Below, one piece after another: positions 53,709-64,000 of a DNA stretch of 64,000 nt. Numbering within the stretch: position 1 is the stretch's first letter; the number at the start of each line of letters is the position of its first letter. Below the pieces are notes generated by a model. It ran no database searches. It was not told the DNA's origin and saw only the letters and a program-made list of their open reading frames with translations. The stretch comes from Dolomedes plantarius. Its lineage: Eukaryota > Arthropoda > Arachnida > Araneae > Dolomedidae. The translations under genes were made by a program, and so were the position numbers. Location of the stretch: assembly GCA_907164885.2 (NCBI GenBank), contig OU015495.1, positions 210,643,092 to 210,707,091 of the forward strand, given 5' to 3'.

Positions 53709-54598
53709 TTATTCAGAAAAGTATCCGTCTTCAGCACTGTTCCCAAGTTGTTTTCAGCACAAAAATGCCACGGTTGTAGAAGCTGGCATCGCAGTGGTCT
53801 CGGAAATCGCTAACGGCATGATTCACAGCAACCTGGATAACGAACCGTTTGCCCTCAAGAAGTTGTCCAAATGGCAAAAGTCTGAGGGAGCCAAATTTGG
53901 CGCAGGGAGAGGGAGGACTTTGTGTTTTGTTTTGTTTTTTTGCATGCTTCCAATTCAGTCGTGCCCCATCATACGGAGTATGAGACCCAAAAGGATTGAC
54001 GTGCGATGGTTGTTGCCTAATTTCTGATGACATTCGTTCAGCTGACGGCAGTACACTTCAGTTGTGATTGCTTAACCACACGGCAAAAGCTCATGCACCA
54101 CAGTCACACAGAAATCAGAACCTCTTGGGAGTGCAAGTTGGATTTTGACATTAGTTTCGGTGGTGCACCTTTATTGAGCCACTACGCTGTTCGCTTTCGT
54201 GGAACCCTGGTGTCCTGTTTTGTTTTTTTTAACCTTGGCCATAGCTGACAAGGGTCTTACAACTGTCACTGGTGATACAATTCAGCACTGAGCTCACGTA
54301 CTGTGGACGTTGGTTTTTCTTCCACTTTCTGCCTTTAACTGTACCGTGTCACACATAACCGGACCTCCTGCCCCTGTATTATGGTAGATGTCAACATCAC
54401 TGGCACGGAACTTTGAAAAATGTCTACGGACAGTTTTGTCACTCGTCGTGCCAACACCCCACGTTTCATTGACTTTGGCAACCTTTCCGGACGCATTAAG
54501 TCCAAACTCGAATTCGGCCAAAATGACATCTCACATCGCGTTTCTCCACGCAAACTGTTTTGACTGTTGTTTGGATGAACATAAACTGGAGACGTCAA
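53709..54598 (-). pseudogene. Mariner transposase pseudogene
   Basis: On the minus strand, in several frames. The N-terminal HTH region reads AEFEFGLNASGKVAKVNETW, TTSDKTVRRHFSKFRASDVD and then a decayed GGP linker (54598-54290). The middle reads LHSQEVLISV-LW (about 54140), corresponding to the segment before the second catalytic region. The C-terminus reads SLRLLPFGQLLEGKRF and FYNRGIFVLKTTWEQC (53740-53890), ending EDGYFSE and a stop. Frameshifts and stops are numerous. I could not define the terminal repeats. The element directly adjoins the Helitron-like copy at 54739. Confidence 0.75.
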
Positions 54599-55369
54599 TT
54601 GTCATTATAGTGATAATTCCTGAAATTTCCTCTAAACTAGAAATAGTTAACTCTAAAGAGGCATTCGTCATCTTTAAATCCCAGTTATTCCTGGAAACTA
54701 TCAGTCTGATTGATGATTATTACTTCTACTAACTTCAATCTCTCTATTCTAAAAAAAAGTAACTCCCGCTGTCAAAAGCTTGTCACGCTATCTCCTCCGA
54801 AACCGCTGGGGGTATGGGGTCGAGACCGATACCAATGGATGCAGAAAAATGTGGGGAACAAAGTAAGACATGTCTCATCTTCGTCGGACTTTAAGTTTTT
54901 TTTAATTTTATGTTTTGTGGGAAAATATTGACTTTTTCATCTTCAGATTACGATAACTCGCCAAAAAATTATCGTAGAATGTTGATCTTTTTACAATCTA
55001 AAACTACAGACATTTCTCTTTCAAATGAGACCTCATTTGTTTAAAAATATTTTAAAACAGACTAATATTTTCATCAAAAAATGAAACAGTTTTTTAAGAA
55101 ATATCGTCCTCTATGTGGATGTAATATCGATGCTCCTCGAGTTTTTATCTTACAAAGAAAAAATTTACATCGTCTGGAAGCTGAAAGCTTTCTCATTCAT
55201 ATAAACCTCATTTCAAGTCGATATCTTAATTTTTCGATTTTTAATTGAATTTTAAAGCTGATAATTCAACAGTGTTGAAACGCCCTTCGCATTAAGGGTG
55301 ACAACAGTAAATGGATGGAAGCTGTTACATTGCCCGAGAATCACCCCTATGTATCTCGCTATTAGCCAT

Positions 55370-56181
55370 TAGGGATGCGACATCGATGTCGATGTTTTCA
55401 AAACATCGATTTATTGAAGCATATGTTTTTTTAACATCGATGTTTTGTGCTCGATGGTTTTTTTTTTATGAAAAAGTACCATAATAAAAAAAGTTACCAC
55501 GTAGCATAATTTTCATACTCAGTAAATGCAAGTCTGAATTCTGTAAAGGACGAATACAAAAGGGGGAACGATTCCTTAACAAACAGACAAATGGCAATCG
55601 GCAACCAATGAACCAATCAGAGCGCTTTGAATGTTCTTGACACTCCAGAACCTTCGATGGGGTTTTATTTTAGAAATAGTATATACGCGAGAGCAGCCAT
55701 TTAAGTTTTTGTTTTGTTCTAGTTTTATATAAGTTGACGTTAATATTATTAGTAAGATGCCTCCCAAAAGTACCGTTTGGAAATATTTTTGCAAAACCTC
55801 TGACAAGTTGGCGAAATTCAATATTTGCCTCAAGTCCCTCTAAACTTCTGGCAATGCCACGAATTGATCTGGACATTTGAAGGCAAAACATGGCGATATT
55901 TACATCGAGAATTTTTAATCATCAATGTAGCCCGAGACAAAAGCAACCAAGTTTTTGTCATTTGTGTCAGCCCAATCAGAGAGTAAAATTAAATCATCCC
56001 CCCTCCCCCCAAGACTAACCGAAGTAACATTAATGTTAGAGGTTACTAAACCAGTTTTAAAAAAAATGGAAGTTCTAAAACACCGATGGTTTTTGGGCGA
56101 TGTTTTATTAGCATCGATGTTTTAATATTGAATATCGATGTTTCAAAACATCGATATTTTGTTATCGATGTCGCATCCCTA
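55370..56181 (+). mobile_element. hAT element (812 bp) nested in a Helitron, TSD TTAGCCAT
   Basis: Inverted ends TAGGGATGCGACATCGATGT are flanked by a perfect 8-bp duplication TTAGCCAT (55362-55369, 56182-56189). Palindromic ATCGATGTTTT / AAAACATCGAT motifs are clustered at both ends. It encodes only the start of a transposase (BED finger, 55757-55895). Confidence 0.9.
55757..55895 (+). pseudogene. BED zinc finger remnant of a ZBED1-like hAT transposase
   Basis: Begins MPPKSTVWKYFCKTSDKLAK with the BED pattern S-x-VWKYF, then FNICLKS in place of the usual CxxC (first Cys changed). After a frameshift, TSGNATN, a stop, and GHLKAKHGD supply the His-x4-His half. The finger is thus complete in outline but broken by a frameshift, a lost Cys and a stop. 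Confidence 0.7.
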
Positions 56182-56223
56182 TTAGCCATAACAGAGGAGC
56201 GAGCCTAGGGCCAAAGCCCCTAG

Positions 56224-56850
56224 TATTTTAAACATTAAATTTATTGTTTGCTAACTGATCGTTCAAATCAACAGTTTTGGAATGCCGTCGTACAACTTTC
56301 AGGATCCGTCAGATAAAAACTTTAGTCTCCATAGCTTTGCTTAGTTACCATCTTTTTTAGAGCAGCATTAGAAACTCAACCATTTGCGAAGAAATATTCG
56401 GGAAATAAAATATTTAACAATTATTGGGAAAATCAATTTTCAAAGATGATATATTATGGCTTCTCAAGTAGTTTCAGAACTGTCTCCGTGATTTTTTTAT
56501 AAATACCTAAAATTCATCTTGGAGCATTTATCTTCTTAAAAATGAAAGTCTGTGCTTTCATTTAGCCTTGCCTGTTTAGCTCGGGTCAACACATTTATAT
56601 CCAGTTCAGTTAATGATTTTTAATGCGCCCTCGTCTAAAATAGAATCGTAGTCACTGGATCTTTCAGTGAACAGTTCGAAAGAATTAAAATTTCCTTATT
56701 TGCCTGTTTGTGCAAAATACGAGAAAATAATATTTCTCGAAAAAAGGCACGTGGCTGGCGGTACAGTTTCCGATGTTTGCAATGAGCCAACAAACGAACT
56801 GTCGTTGAAATGCTACGTACTTGGATCATCTGTTAACTGGCATATAAATA
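56224..56850. other. Unassigned intergenic DNA
   Basis: Less AT-rich than the introns. Short open frames occur on both strands at 56635-56890 but resemble nothing I know. No repeat structure is apparent. Confidence 0.3.
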
Positions 56851-56854
56851 TTAA

Positions 56855-57034
56855 GGGCCTGTTCACATACGAGTCCGTTACGTTGCGTTAAGGAAAAGAT
56901 GACGTGAAGACGAAAATAAACCAATCATATGCCTCCAAACGATTAGTAATGATATTTTTAACGCCTATGATTGGTTTATTTTCGTCTCAACGTCATCTTT
57001 TCCTTAACGCAACGGACTCCTATGTGAACAGGCC
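56855..57034. repeat. TTAA-flanked foldback MITE, copy 1 (180 bp)
   Basis: Flanked by TTAA (56851-56854, 57035-57038). Inverted ends GGGCCTGTTCACATACGAGT continue for about 75 bp through GTTAAGGAAAAGATGACGT and GACGAAAATAAACCAATCAT, so the element is nearly one hairpin. TTAA targets point to piggyBac- or Kolobok-type mobilisation. Copy 2 is at 59456-59631. Confidence 0.85.
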
Positions 57035-57218
57035 TTAAGACGTATTGGCTATGCTACTAAGTTTTAGTATCTATATATTTAAGTTGCTAAGCCGACTTTT
57101 TGGCCAGTCCGTGAAAGAAAACTACTGCATCCATTTACTTCATTTTGGTCTTAAACGAAAGATTGTAATCTGTAGATTTGTCAAATTCGGTTTTTGTAAC
57201 CGCAATTTCAATCAATTA

Positions 57219-57560
57219 GCGATAATTTACAATTAAAAAATTGACTTATGCGCATGCTCAGCAGCATGTTTAAACCTGTCTTTAGAAACTCACTGTTTCT
57301 GCGCATGCTCAGTGACACGTTTTAATAAGCACGTTTATTCCGAGGAGTCTCTCTCTGCCATTTTTATCTTTATGATAATTATGTTTGTGAAATATAAGAT
57401 TAAACCCGATGGAAATTGTTTAATGAGCGATAATTTACAATTAAAAAGAAATTGCTTTCTGCGCATGCTCAGTGACATTTTTAAATATGGCTTTAGATAC
57501 TCACTAAGCACGAGGCCGCTTAAACACATTGATTTGTTTCTGCGCATAATTATGATTTTC
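57219..57560. repeat. Diverged tandem repeat with GCGCATGCTCAG motifs
   Basis: Two units begin GCGATAATTTACAATTAAAA at 57219 and 57426. TGCGCATGCTCAG occurs at about 57250, 57300 and 57461, with a partial copy TGCGCAT at about 57541. The motif resembles an NRF1-type palindrome, but no gene adjoins. Confidence 0.6.
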
Positions 57561-59455
57561 AACATTTGGCAATGATGTGTTGAGTATAATTTGTGTATTA
57601 GTACATTTATTTATTATGTTTTGACAGGTATCAACTAGTTTATTTAAAGTGCAATCACTATCTAGAGAGGAGGGAATTCTGCTTTTGAAGGTGGATTTTT
57701 GTTCCTGAGGAGGGGAGGAGAATTACTTTTTCAGTTTTAGGCCGCTGGGGACCCTAAACTTAGCCTAATATCCGTAAAATTAGGCTGACCATATTTCCTT
57801 GAGACAAAAACAGAACGAGGATTATGTGATATTCTTAATTTGTTAAAAATGTCTTACTACAAAAAATATTGAGCTTGCCATTATTCTTCAGTCACATAAC
57901 TAATAATAATTACAAGATAAAAAGAACTTTTTATATACCATGTTTTCAAATTTTCTGTTGAATCATATAAACTTGAAAATTCTATGTATTAATAAATACT
58001 TTTTAAAAATTTTTTGGATGAATTATCCCATCCACTTGAAAGAAAATGAAGTTAATTGGAAGTTAACTTGCGTTTAACTTTTCGTTCCCGTCCCGGCCGA
58101 TAGATGGCTGCACCAGTCTACAAAGCAAAATTAACTGAAAATAGCTGAAAATGAATTTAATTCTGTTTAAAGATGACTAAAAATATTAAAATAATGCATT
58201 GTCATCGTGTTCTAAAAGTTTCAAATGTCTAGCTAGTCGGGACGTTAGTTAAAAATCGATTTCAAGATTTGTACGGCACAAACACACAAATACAGAAACA
58301 AACAAGAAAGCGAGTTAATAAAAACATGGTAATAATAAAAATGGACATAAAGATAGATGTAGAGGGAAGTAGACCATGAATGTTTCTCTGAAGAAGTAAT
58401 CTTACGCAGCAATTTTTGGTCTTTCAACGCCTTATCATAAAACTCGCATTCCATGACACACTTTTCTCTTACAACGCCCTCAGTGTTTCAACTCGTAAGG
58501 GGACCGTGAACCTTTATTTGAGCAAATCTTTTTTATTGCAATATTGATCGTGTTATTGGACTCGTATTATTAGACTTATTAAAAGGCAAAATTTTGATGA
58601 AAATCGGGATGGAATTCAGAAAATATTCAAGGGATTAAATAATTGATATCCAGATTTGTTTTTATTACAGTTTTAAGTGATTAAAATGCAAATCGAAGAA
58701 ATGTCTCAAAAATTAAGTAAAAATTTTGTATATAAACTAAATTTTTTTTTTTAATCTTAAAATTATAATAAGATTGGAAATTTCTTTTAAGGTATTCTAC
58801 ATACTTATGTAGAATTGTACGTATATGCGTACAAAATTTCATATCTCTATGATAAAAAGTAAAAAAATTTTAACGTCCACCGTTCCCGTAATCTACAGAG
58901 AAATCTACCTGTAGATTTCTCCCTTGACTATGTACTGTTCATTACAGAAAATATTCTCTCAATAGGTGCTGTACTTCCCGGAAAACCTCTATACTCTATA
59001 ATTTTTCAAAAGTCTCGAAATTCTGGGCAATTTTCGCTGTTAAAAAAAAAAAAAATCTGTATCCATCTAACAGGTATAGGAATGTTTTCTTTATTTCGTG
59101 CAACCCCTCACAATTACAGATTTTGTGAGGGTCCACTGTTCAAATAAACAAGATTCTTCTGCTTCTGTGAGAACGGTGAGGGGCATCCACTTGAACTTCT
59201 CAGTGTTTCATAAACTGCACTTCCATTTGTTGGCCTATTTTAAGCTGGTCTCATAGAAATTCTTAACCCCCCCCCTCCTAAAAAAAATGCCTCGTTAATT
59301 TGTCTGTTATCTACTAATACTTATGTAATCACTGTTATACAAATCACTGGTATCCATGATACTGTGGTGTTGTGGTCCCACAACTAAACTTCACTTTTCG
59401 AGAGAGATTTTTTTTTTAGAGAGAGGCTCTAGTGACAAGCCATTCACTAGAGTTA

Positions 59456-59631
59456 GGGCCTGTTCACATAGGAGTCCGTTGCGTTGTGTTAAGGGAAAGA
59501 TGACGTTGAGACGAAAATAAACCAATCATAGGCGTTAAAAATTTCATTGCTAATCGTTTGGAGGTTTGTCATTGGTTAAATATATTTCAATACTTTAACG
59601 CTCCGCAACGGACTCCTATGTGAACAGGCCC
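59456..59631. repeat. TTAA-type foldback MITE, copy 2 (176 bp)
   Basis: GGGCCTGTTCACATAGGAGT to its complement, with TTAA on the right (59632-59635) and TTAG on the left. It is closely similar to copy 1, with shared GACGAAAATAAACCAATCAT, but the right half is more diverged. Confidence 0.8.
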
Positions 59632-59779
59632 TTAAGCTCTTTTATTACTTTCGTTGTTTCGAATTATCTATAGGTGTGGTTACAAAACAGTTTCGAACAG
59701 CCTCTAATCGGCCGCGCCAGACAATCAACATAATGCAGTATCACGCAGAATAGCAGGTCTGTCTATCCTTTCTCTAGCG

Positions 59780-60016
59780 ATGTCCTCCGGCAGCTCCTCT
59801 GTCAGTGGTCGTTCAAAAGCTCTTCTGCCTTTGCTTGGATGTGCTCGCTTTTTTAAATCCCTTTCGAATCTTCTCGAACCATCTAGATTTCTTCTCAGAA
59901 ACCTCCAGGAGGTTCAAATAGAGAGATTCGCACGGTGTTTAAGGACATCCGGTGCCCTTAATGATGATAAGGACCGGGACAACGCTACCACATCCGTCCT
60001 TGCTAATGAAAAATAA
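59780..60016 (+). other. Open frame of 78 codons, unknown
   Basis: MSSGSSSVSGRSKALLPLLG start; no domain I recognise. It is Ser/Leu-rich, then charged towards the end. It lies inside the probable element 57781-60180, near its right end. Neither codon use nor context supports a real gene, but it is the longest unexplained frame in this stretch. Confidence 0.2.
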
Positions 60017-60180
60017 TTTTAACCACATTTAACTGCCGCTTCCGAGAATAGACCAGGTGTATCAAGAAGGGATTATAGCCACGTTGCTACAATACTGATA
60101 TAGGATTATAGGTTTGAATAATAATGTATGATGGATCAAGGTACATTTAAAAAAAAACGGTGATACGTATGGTCAGCCTA

Positions 60181-61877
60181 CTTAAAAGATGCCACGCTGG
60201 CTTTGGGGTACCAAAGTGGTAAAAAAAAAAGAGGTTTTAAGAGGACTAGAGAGTCGTTGCGTTGGTGGTACGATCAGTGCCCTCCAAAATCTATATTGCA
60301 AAGGGCGTCGTTTTTAGCATGTTTGTCAAAATAGGCAAGCATGTTTGTTAGCTTGCCTATTTCATTTTTCGTTACAATTTTTTTTGTTCAATTGTAGAAT
60401 AATTGATTGTTGTTATATACCTTTTGTAAACAACAGTTTGTAAGTTTAAAGTTTTTCTAGTACTTTTTGGAATATGTTCTATTATGACATTCTCCTTTTT
60501 TAAAATTTATGAAGCTTAAAAATTAAAAAAAAAAAAAAAAAAAAAAAAGGATCGGGCACTGAACACCAAACTGGCCTACGGGCGTCACAAACCCACGAGT
60601 CGGCGAATTTCTGAATGACGATATAACCGGGTTGTATTACAGCGCGGATCACTGGATTCAAATTTTTGTGCGTCCTCTTTTGCTATATTCTGCTTGCAAC
60701 CCTTTGACTACTCTCACTTCCTCGCCAATTTTGAGATTACTGTCTCCAGCGTTCTACTTCAATACTGGACTGTTACTATCTCCTAATCGATAAATCGCTT
60801 TAAAGTTTAAAAAAAAACGTTTATTATGATTTCCTGTCTAGGTGTTATCCCACTGATTCGATCAACGATAACGCGATGACATATTTGGGACGTAGACTGT
60901 TTTGAAATTCTGCGATTTGCATCAGTTAGTTCCGCTGATTTCTAGGAGCTGTGAGTACAATGATTCTGAGTAGCATTTACATGCTGGTAGACTAAACCAA
61001 GATTTAATTTTAAAAGTAAGTACTTGAATTTCTATTTAGAAAAAGCTGTATTTTAGTACATGTTAAGGGTACAATTTAAAAATCTGTATTAGATACAGTT
61101 TAAATTTTGTTTTTAGTTCTCATTTTAGGTTAACAGAGTTGAGAGAAGAAAGTGGGTCGTTTAGGTATTATTTCGAATCGATTAGAGTGGAGTATTTTTT
61201 CGTTTAAAACCGTATGGTGTTTCCGAACTTTTCTATTTCTGACTCATAATCTTGTAGCCCTCTTTCCTATATTTTGCTGTTAGCATAAAAATGTTAAAAT
61301 CGAATTTAATATAATAAAATGGCATATCGTTTATAATGAAAAGGGACATATTTTTTCCACCATTTTTTATCATAAAATATTGGAAATGATAAAGAAAAAT
61401 TTTCTATGAATTGTCGCTTAATTTTGGACTACATTTGCGCGTAATATTAAAATCAGAAAAATACAGTCGTAAATATTTAGTAATAGCTTTTGTGCTCAAT
61501 TGAAAATTTTACATTCATATGTGTTAATATATTGTATTTATATTCGAACTATATATGGGGTCAATAGAGAAAAAAGTGAAATTGAAAATCTTTATATTAT
61601 CTTCCCTTATTTTGTTGAGAGTTTCTTATAGTTTTTGGTTATTGTTACTCGTAGATAATAAACTGAGACTCAGAGAGCGTAAAAAGTTGGGTATATGAAA
61701 CAGGAGCTTGACCTCGAATAGTTTAAAACACCCACAGCTAGGCCGATCAATTGCAGTGCCTGAGGCAAGTTTTAAAAAGCAGCGCCTTTACAAATTTTTG
61801 GAGAGACTCTTTAAGTATTGGATGTATTTCTATAAAAAGTCAACTTAGAATAACGGACATTTTTGGGAAAATATGTA
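60181..61877. other. Intergenic DNA, nothing assigned
   Basis: Contains a hairpin AATAGGCAAGC / GCTTGCCTATT (60332-60363, stem 11 bp, loop about 10 nt) and a long A tract at about 60525-60548 followed by GC-richer DNA. No gene or element boundaries were recognised. Confidence 0.3.
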
Positions 61878-62857
61878 GGGGAAACCCTTGTACCTAGGGC
61901 CATCGTGTACCTAGGGCCACCATGCTTTATTTAAATAATTATTATTTTACAGCATTTTTACTCATTGGAGTGAGTGACAACACTGTTTCAAATCATAACA
62001 GCCATTTTTAACGAAAGCAAGAAGAAGCTATAGTTAAATAGAAAAGAAAGTCTTGATTTGGTGATCAAAACTAAATTTTTTTACTTCAATTTGAAGTCTT
62101 ATTTTGTGAAATTAAGTGCAAACTTATGTTTTAATGTATAGCAGATATTTTTTGTAATCATTAAAGGAAAAAATGATATAAAAACAAAGTTTGGTTTCTG
62201 CAGGTCTTTGGCTAGGGAAGCCATTTTGCCAAAAACAACAACATCTTGTACCTAGGGCCATAATCTTGTCTTGTACCTAGGGCCATGGCCTCTGGTAGAA
62301 AAGAGGTGGACGAAAATTTGGCAAGTGTAGAATTCTCACTGATACCCCCGAGAAAAATGAAAATCAAGCACAATTATTGAAAAAAGAAATTGATAAAAGA
62401 AAAAGGTTACGAAACCTGTGTTTGAAACAGAAAATTTATGTGGGATCATTGAGAAGACAATAGAGAAAGAACATACATTAGAAAGCGATGAAATATTAAA
62501 CATTTCTTCCTTTAAGACATTGCCTACAATTAACATTTCTTCCTTACGAAGATTTTAAAAGTTGTGCATGAAAGAAATAATGCATACAAATTGTTTTTTT
62601 TTTATTGTAAACAACAATTTCAGTGTTTGGAAATAACTGGCCCTAGGTACAATAGTGTTATTGTACCTAGAGCCATTTGTAATTTTTTTTAAATTTTCAA
62701 TATCATTTACAAGTTTTTTTTTCTACACTTGATGTGATTTTTATTTAAAGAGAATAAAGCCCGTAATGTATACAAACTATTTTTATTATTGTAAGTTAGT
62801 TATAAGTAAAGATACTGCCATTTGAAAATAGCCGGCCCTAGGTACAAGGGTTTCCCC
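61878..62857. mobile_element. pogo/Tigger-like element with repeated TGTACCTAGGGCCA motifs
   Basis: TA-flanked, inverted ends GGGGAAACCCTTGTACCTAG. The motif TGTACCTAGGGCCA, or its complement, recurs at about 61899, 61909, 62250, 62271, 62640 and 62665. A short Lys/Glu-rich coding-like stretch (62286-62560) may be the remnant of a transposase-associated protein. No DDE core. Same architecture as the 17747 element. Confidence 0.75.
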
Positions 62858-62989
62858 TATTTATTTTAAAAAGCATAAATTTTTTAAAAAAATGCAGAAC
62901 TTTAAAATATAGTACAGTTACAGGTAGAGTTAGTACAATTCTTAGACCTACAACAGTGTTTAGAAATATGCATTCAAAATTTGATTATC

Positions 62990-63182
62990 GTAGGGCCTGT
63001 TTCGCGAGTGCTTGGAGCGTACGGGATTGCGCGCGGGAAAACTTGCAGTGTGCTCCAAAGCAGCTTTCCCTTCCTCTCCGACACCTTCACACGTGCACTC
63101 AATCGCGCGTGATTGGGGTTTCCCGCGTGCAATCCCGTACGCTCCAAGCACTCGCGAAAGAGTGTACGGGTAAAGAGCGCTA
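62990..63182. repeat. CpG-rich hairpin MITE, copy 2
   Basis: Arms TTCGCGAGTGCTTGGAGCGT and the matching complement extend through ACGGGATTGC to about 38 bp. The centre shares AAAGCAGCTTTCCCTTC and GACACCTTCACACGTGCACT with copy 1 (7619-7880), in inverted orientation. The right end GGTAAAGAGCGCTA resembles the copy 1 terminus; the left terminus is missing. Confidence 0.6.
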
Positions 63183-63636
63183 CTGTCGAAAAGATAAGCA
63201 TCTGCGACGTTAGAAAAGGAAAAAAAGATAAATGAATATACTGCAGGGCCGCGTGTAGAGTTTATCGAACCCTAGGCTTGCAAATGAAAGTCGGGGGTCC
63301 TTCTTATATATATACAAGAACGGGGAAGATATTTATTTTTAAAAAAATCTTAATCTTTGAAAATGTGTTAATTTATATTTTAAATTTGAAATGAGGGGGA
63401 GGGGAGGGAATATAATGAAAATAAAATATCAATATAAAAATATTTTAAGATATTTTAAAATTCTCGAGTTTTCGTTTTAACATCTGTAATTTTATGAATA
63501 ATATCACCATAAAAAGAGTTTTTAGAATATCCTTTTCTATGTACAGAATTGCCGGTGCGTAAGCCTTTTGTTTTGAAAGGGTACTGCGTCAATAATTTTT
63601 TTCCAGTTTCAGTACGGAAAATGAATGCTCTCCCAG

Positions 63637-63730
63637 GGGCGGCTCCAGCCAAGAGTTTTTTTTTTTTTTTTTTTTTTTTTTGGGGGGGGGGGGGCAGCAA
63701 CGTCAGGAGGTCAACTTTTTTTTGGGAGGG

Positions 63731-63732
<2 letters not shown>
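63637..63732 (+). repeat. hAT-type left-end fragment with T and G homopolymers
   Basis: CCCAGGGGCGGCTCCAG is followed by long T and G runs, then CAGCAACGTCAGGAGG. The same order (CAGGGGTGGCTCC, G run, AGCAACATCGG, (TA)n) occurs at 50875-50960, so this is one repeat family with a built-in microsatellite. Confidence 0.5.
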
Positions 63733-63803
<71 letters not shown>

Positions 63804-63846
63804 TACATACATATATATATATACATACATATATATATATACATAT

Positions 63847-63905
<59 letters not shown>

Positions 63906-63909
63906 CATA

Positions 63910-63997
<88 letters not shown>

Positions 63998-64000
63998 CAT
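63733..64000. repeat. (TA)n microsatellite, about 270 bp, runs off the window
   Basis: TA dinucleotide repeat with interspersed CA (TACATACA) interruptions. Long Tyr/Ile-only frames across it are meaningless. Such tracts commonly collapse or expand in assemblies. Confidence 0.95.

Larger units (their letters stand above)
54739..56223 (+). mobile_element. Helitron-like element of second family, copy 2, split by a hAT
   Basis: Host A, 5' end TCTCTCTATTCTAAAAAAAA, 3' end CTAGGGCCAAAGCCCCTAG, host T. The 3' end can fold as CTAGGG/CCCTAG. Its parts 54739-55369 and 56190-56223 match the complement of 45139-45769. A hAT element (55370-56181) interrupts it and leaves an 8-bp duplication. Without that, the copy is about 665 bp. 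Confidence 0.7.
57781..60180. mobile_element. Probable hAT-type element, TAGGCTGACCATA ends
   Basis: TAGGCTGACCATA starts the left end, and its complement ends the right end. The outside octamers CGTAAAAT and CTTAAAAG match in 6 of 8 positions. The interior includes MITE copy 2 (59456-59631), a short palindrome GAGAAATCTAC-CT-GTAGATTTCTC (58898-58921) and an unassigned open frame (59780-60016). No transposase was recognised, so this is a moderate call. Confidence 0.5.

Noticed and set aside
63455..64000. Open frames of 65-181 codons made almost only of Tyr and Ile on the minus strand
   Set aside because: They are translations of the (TA)n microsatellite and its poly(A)/poly(C) border, not genes.

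Overview
This window looks like nuclear DNA from an arthropod, most likely a chelicerate and perhaps a spider. The evidence is strongly AT-rich sequence, 20-exon genes with GT/AG introns swollen by transposons, and a Tc1 transposase of a type I associate with spider genomes. The taxonomic call is inference. There is no prokaryotic organisation: no operons, no CRISPR array and no phage.

Three host genes, all for translation, occupy the first 52.5 kb. (1) FARS2, mitochondrial phenylalanyl-tRNA synthetase: + strand, 422-11990, 5 exons, 447 aa. (2) RPL13, cytosolic ribosomal protein eL13: - strand, 20766-12066, 3 coding exons, 214 aa, plus a probable 5'-TOP leader exon. (3) LARS2, mitochondrial leucyl-tRNA synthetase: + strand, 21495-52464, 20 exons, 893 aa. 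All splice phases close and the reading frames are intact. FARS2 and RPL13 are tail to tail, with 75 bp between stop codons and poly(A) signals that imply overlapping transcripts. RPL13 and LARS2 are head to head across about 0.3 kb. The LARS2 protein keeps its synthetic-site motifs but has lost the recognisable residues of the CP1 editing site.

The most interesting content is in RPL13 intron 2. Three box C/D snoRNA-like genes lie there on the RPL13 strand (17267-17341, 17436-17512, 19943-20020). Each has a C box, a D box and a terminal stem, and each carries a guide complementary to the conserved 18S rRNA stretch AAAAAAUUAGAGU. Two of them are copies made by a tandem duplication. A Helitron sits exactly at the junction of that duplication. 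A pogo/Tigger element has landed in one copy, so the other copy shows the empty target site.

The rest is transposon-derived. There are several hAT elements with 8-bp target duplications (one inside a Helitron), four Helitron-like elements, many pogo/Tigger elements flanked by TA, Tc1 and mariner pseudogenes, a Harbinger derivative with transposase and MADF remnants, a non-LTR RNase H fragment, tRNA-derived SINEs, TTAA-flanked foldback MITEs and a CpG-rich hairpin MITE. From 52.5 kb to 64 kb I recognise no host gene. The window ends in a 270-bp (TA)n microsatellite.
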